A stretch of DNA of 64,000 nucleotides, from assembly GCA_934309345.1 (NCBI GenBank), contig CAKRDD010000018.1:1-64000 (forward strand), read 5' to 3'. The translations under genes and the position numbers were made by a program. The notes beneath the pieces were generated by a model. That model searched no databases. It saw only the letters and a list, made by a program, of their open reading frames with translations, and had not been told where the DNA came from. Source of the DNA: an uncultured Mediterraneibacter sp. Lineage in GTDB: Bacteria > Bacillota > Clostridia > Lachnospirales > Lachnospiraceae. Below, piece after piece: positions 62,245 through 64,000 of this stretch (its first letter is position 1; the number at the start of each line of letters is the position of its first letter).

Positions 62245-62258
62245 CAAATTTCTCCCTA

Positions 62259-63623
62259 TTAATTCTTAAAACTATGAATTGGAGCCGGAATACGTCCCTG
62301 TCTGTTAATAAACGCATCACATCCGAATTCATTCACCGGCATAATTGGTGCATATCCTAACAATCCGCCAAATTCTGCCACATCTCCAACATCCTTACCA
62401 ATAACCGGTATCAGACGCACTGCTGTTGTCTTCTGGTTGACCATACCGATTGCCATCTCATCTGCGATAATTCCTGAGATTGTCGCTGCTGATGTCTTTC
62501 CAGGGATTGCGATCATATCAAGTCCTACAGAGCATACGCATGTCATTGCCTCTAACTTTTCAAGTGTAAGAGAGCCTGCATTTACTGCATCGATCATTCC
62601 CTGGTCTTCACTGACCGGAATAAATGCACCGCTGAGTCCACCTACATAAGAAGATGCCATAACGCCGCCCTTCTTCACCTGGTCATTGAGCATTGCAAGT
62701 GCTGCTGTTGTTCCAGGTGCACCAACGCGCTCCAGTCCGATCTCCTCCAGAATCTCTGCAATACTGTCACCAACTGCCGGAGTCGGAGCAAGTGAAAGAT
62801 CGATGATTCCAAATGGAATTCCAAGACGTGCGGAAGCCTCTCCTGCAACAAGCTGTCCTACTCGTGTAATCTTAAACGCTGTCTTCTTAATTGTTTCACA
62901 GAGTTCTTCAAAACCTTTTCCACGTGCTTTTTCAATCGCTTTCTTTACAACTCCCGGTCCACTGACACCTACATTAATAATCGTATCTGCCTCAGTTACA
63001 CCGAGGAATGCACCTGCCATAAACGGGTTATCATCCGGTGCATTGCAAAGAATAACAAGCTTTGCACAGCCAAGAGAATCTCTGTCTTTCGTTGCCTCTG
63101 CCGCTTCTTTCACAATCTGTCCACACAGACGGACTGCATCCATATTAATACCTGTCTTTGTTGATCCCACATTGACAGAACTACAGATTCTCTCTGTCTC
63201 GGCCAGTGCCTGTGGAATTGAACGGATCAGATTCTCTTCACTTGGTGTCATTCCTTTCGACACAAGCGCGGAGTATCCGCCAATGAAGTTTACGCCAACC
63301 TTTTCCGCTGCGCGGTCAAGTGTGCGTGCGATTGTCACATAATCTTCCGGAGTCTTACACGCTGCTGCTCCAACAAGCGATACAGGTGTAATTGAAATTC
63401 TCTTATTTACGATCGGAATTCCGAATTCTTTCTCAATGTCTTTTCCTGTAGATACAAGATCTTTTGCAACTGTTGTAATTTTCTCATAAATCTTACGGTT
63501 CAGTTCATCCAGATCAGAATCCACACAGTCCAACAGACTGATTCCAAGAGTGATCGTGCGGACATCAAGGTTCTCGCTCTCGATCATCTTATTGGTTTCT
63601 GATACTTCATACATATTAATCAT
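62259..63623 (-). CDS. UPF0210/PFL-like family protein
   Basis: 454 residues. Conserved family of unknown function, once compared with pyruvate formate-lyase: ITLGISLLDCVDSDLDELNRK, RISITPVSLVGAAACKTPEDYV, FIGGYSALVSKGMTPSEENLI, NAPDDNPFMAGAF, GVSGPGVVKKA, DLSLAPTPAVGDSIAEILEEIGLE. No Gly-radical loop is seen. It is coupled with the ACT-domain gene upstream, an arrangement conserved across Firmicutes. Confidence 0.9.
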   Translation of the reverse strand: MINMYEVSETNKMIESENLDVRTITLGISLLDCVDSDLDELNRKIYEKITTVAKDLVSTGKDIEKEFGIPIVNKRISITPVSLVGAAACKTPEDYVTIARTLDRAAEKVGVNFIGGYSALVSKGMTPSEENLIRSIPQALAETERICSSVNVGSTKTGINMDAVRLCGQIVKEAAEATKDRDSLGCAKLVILCNAPDDNPFMAGAFLGVTEADTIINVGVSGPGVVKKAIEKARGKGFEELCETIKKTAFKITRVGQLVAGEASARLGIPFGIIDLSLAPTPAVGDSIAEILEEIGLERVGAPGTTAALAMLNDQVKKGGVMASSYVGGLSGAFIPVSEDQGMIDAVNAGSLTLEKLEAMTCVCSVGLDMIAIPGKTSAATISGIIADEMAIGMVNQKTTAVRLIPVIGKDVGDVAEFGGLLGYAPIMPVNEFGCDAFINRQGRIPAPIHSFKN

Positions 63624-63652
63624 AGTCTTATCCTCACCTTATCTCCGACTGC

Positions 63653-63925
63653 TTACAGACGGTGCATTTTTTCAAAAATCTCTTCTCTCTGGCAGTGAAT
63701 TGTTACACCGATCTCTTTGCCAAGTGCATCCATCTCATCACAAATTTCTTTGAAATCTTTCTTCAGATTCGCAACATCCACGATCATCATCATGTTGAAA
63801 TATCCCTGAACAATTGTCTGTGAAATATCAAGAATATTTATTTCATTTTCTGCAAGATATGTACATACTTTTGCAATAATTCCTACTGTGTCTTCTCCAA
63901 GTACTGTGACAATACATTTCTTCAT
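63653..63925 (-). CDS. ACT domain protein (UPF0237)
   Basis: 90 residues, a single ACT domain: KCIVTVLGEDTVGIIAKVCT, INILDISQTIVQGYFNMMMIVDV, ending QREEIFEKMHRL. Probably an amino-acid-binding regulator of the UPF0210 protein encoded 29 nt downstream. Start 63925 follows GGAGG; a nine-residue extension to 63952 is rejected. Confidence 0.92.
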   Translation of the reverse strand: MKKCIVTVLGEDTVGIIAKVCTYLAENEINILDISQTIVQGYFNMMMIVDVANLKKDFKEICDEMDALGKEIGVTIHCQREEIFEKMHRL

Positions 63926-64000
63926 TCTTTCTGTACCTCCGCTTTGATTCACTCAATTTTATACATTAATAATATCCGAAACTGATTCCCGGCTTGCAAC

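Overview
The window looks like chromosome from a low-GC Gram-positive anaerobe, most likely a Lachnospiraceae-type Clostridia. This is inferred from gene content: a TTG-started PolC, one ~1250-residue PurL with fused glutaminase, class II GalT, DUF4364, a UPF0210/ACT pair and pta-ackA. I recognised no rRNA, tRNA or CRISPR array.

Positions 1 to about 11.6 kb are an accessory, plasmid-like block with every protein gene on the minus strand. It carries ParA, a ParB-like protein, an SSB, a winged-helix replication-initiator candidate, an HTH-TnpV pair, a sigma-region-4-like protein, a tandem IS30-type HTH protein, several small membrane proteins, and a secreted protein with choline-binding-type repeats. 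Seven copies of a 19-bp palindrome (core GTACCGAATTTCGGTAC or its complement) occur here and I saw none elsewhere. Six lie just upstream of genes and one lies just after the cell-wall gene. No integrase or relaxase is visible, so the block is probably an integrated plasmid-like element whose left end is outside the window. A strong plus-strand promoter plus terminator at 10.77-10.88 kb predicts a small RNA of about 72 nt.

From 11.75 kb the sequence is core chromosome. In order: purL; a divergent LysR regulator; a nuclease-helicase; SPFH and NfeD genes; ptsI; a cold-shock gene; glyA; polC-ispG with a membrane lipocalin-like protein and an exporter; hisC with a second aminotransferase; a DUF2156 gene; prfA-prmC-DUF1385; rpmE; rho; a malic enzyme; a radical SAM gene with DUF4364; rarA; a polysaccharide deacetylase; an AraC regulator divergent from galK-galT; ilvA; then the yceD-rpmF-plsX-acpP-rnc-smc-ftsY cluster; pta-ackA; tmcAL; degV; and UPF0210 with its ACT partner. 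Many genes overlap or abut, indicating operons.

Two families of structured non-coding repeats sit between core genes. One, about 200 bp, has three long copies and a hairpin-only copy. Its stems are kept by compensatory changes, and in copies 1 and 2 all outer-arm mismatches are G.U pairs on one strand. The other is a 141-bp nested-hairpin element at 11.61-11.75 kb with what looks like a collapsed 21-bp remnant at 43.42 kb.
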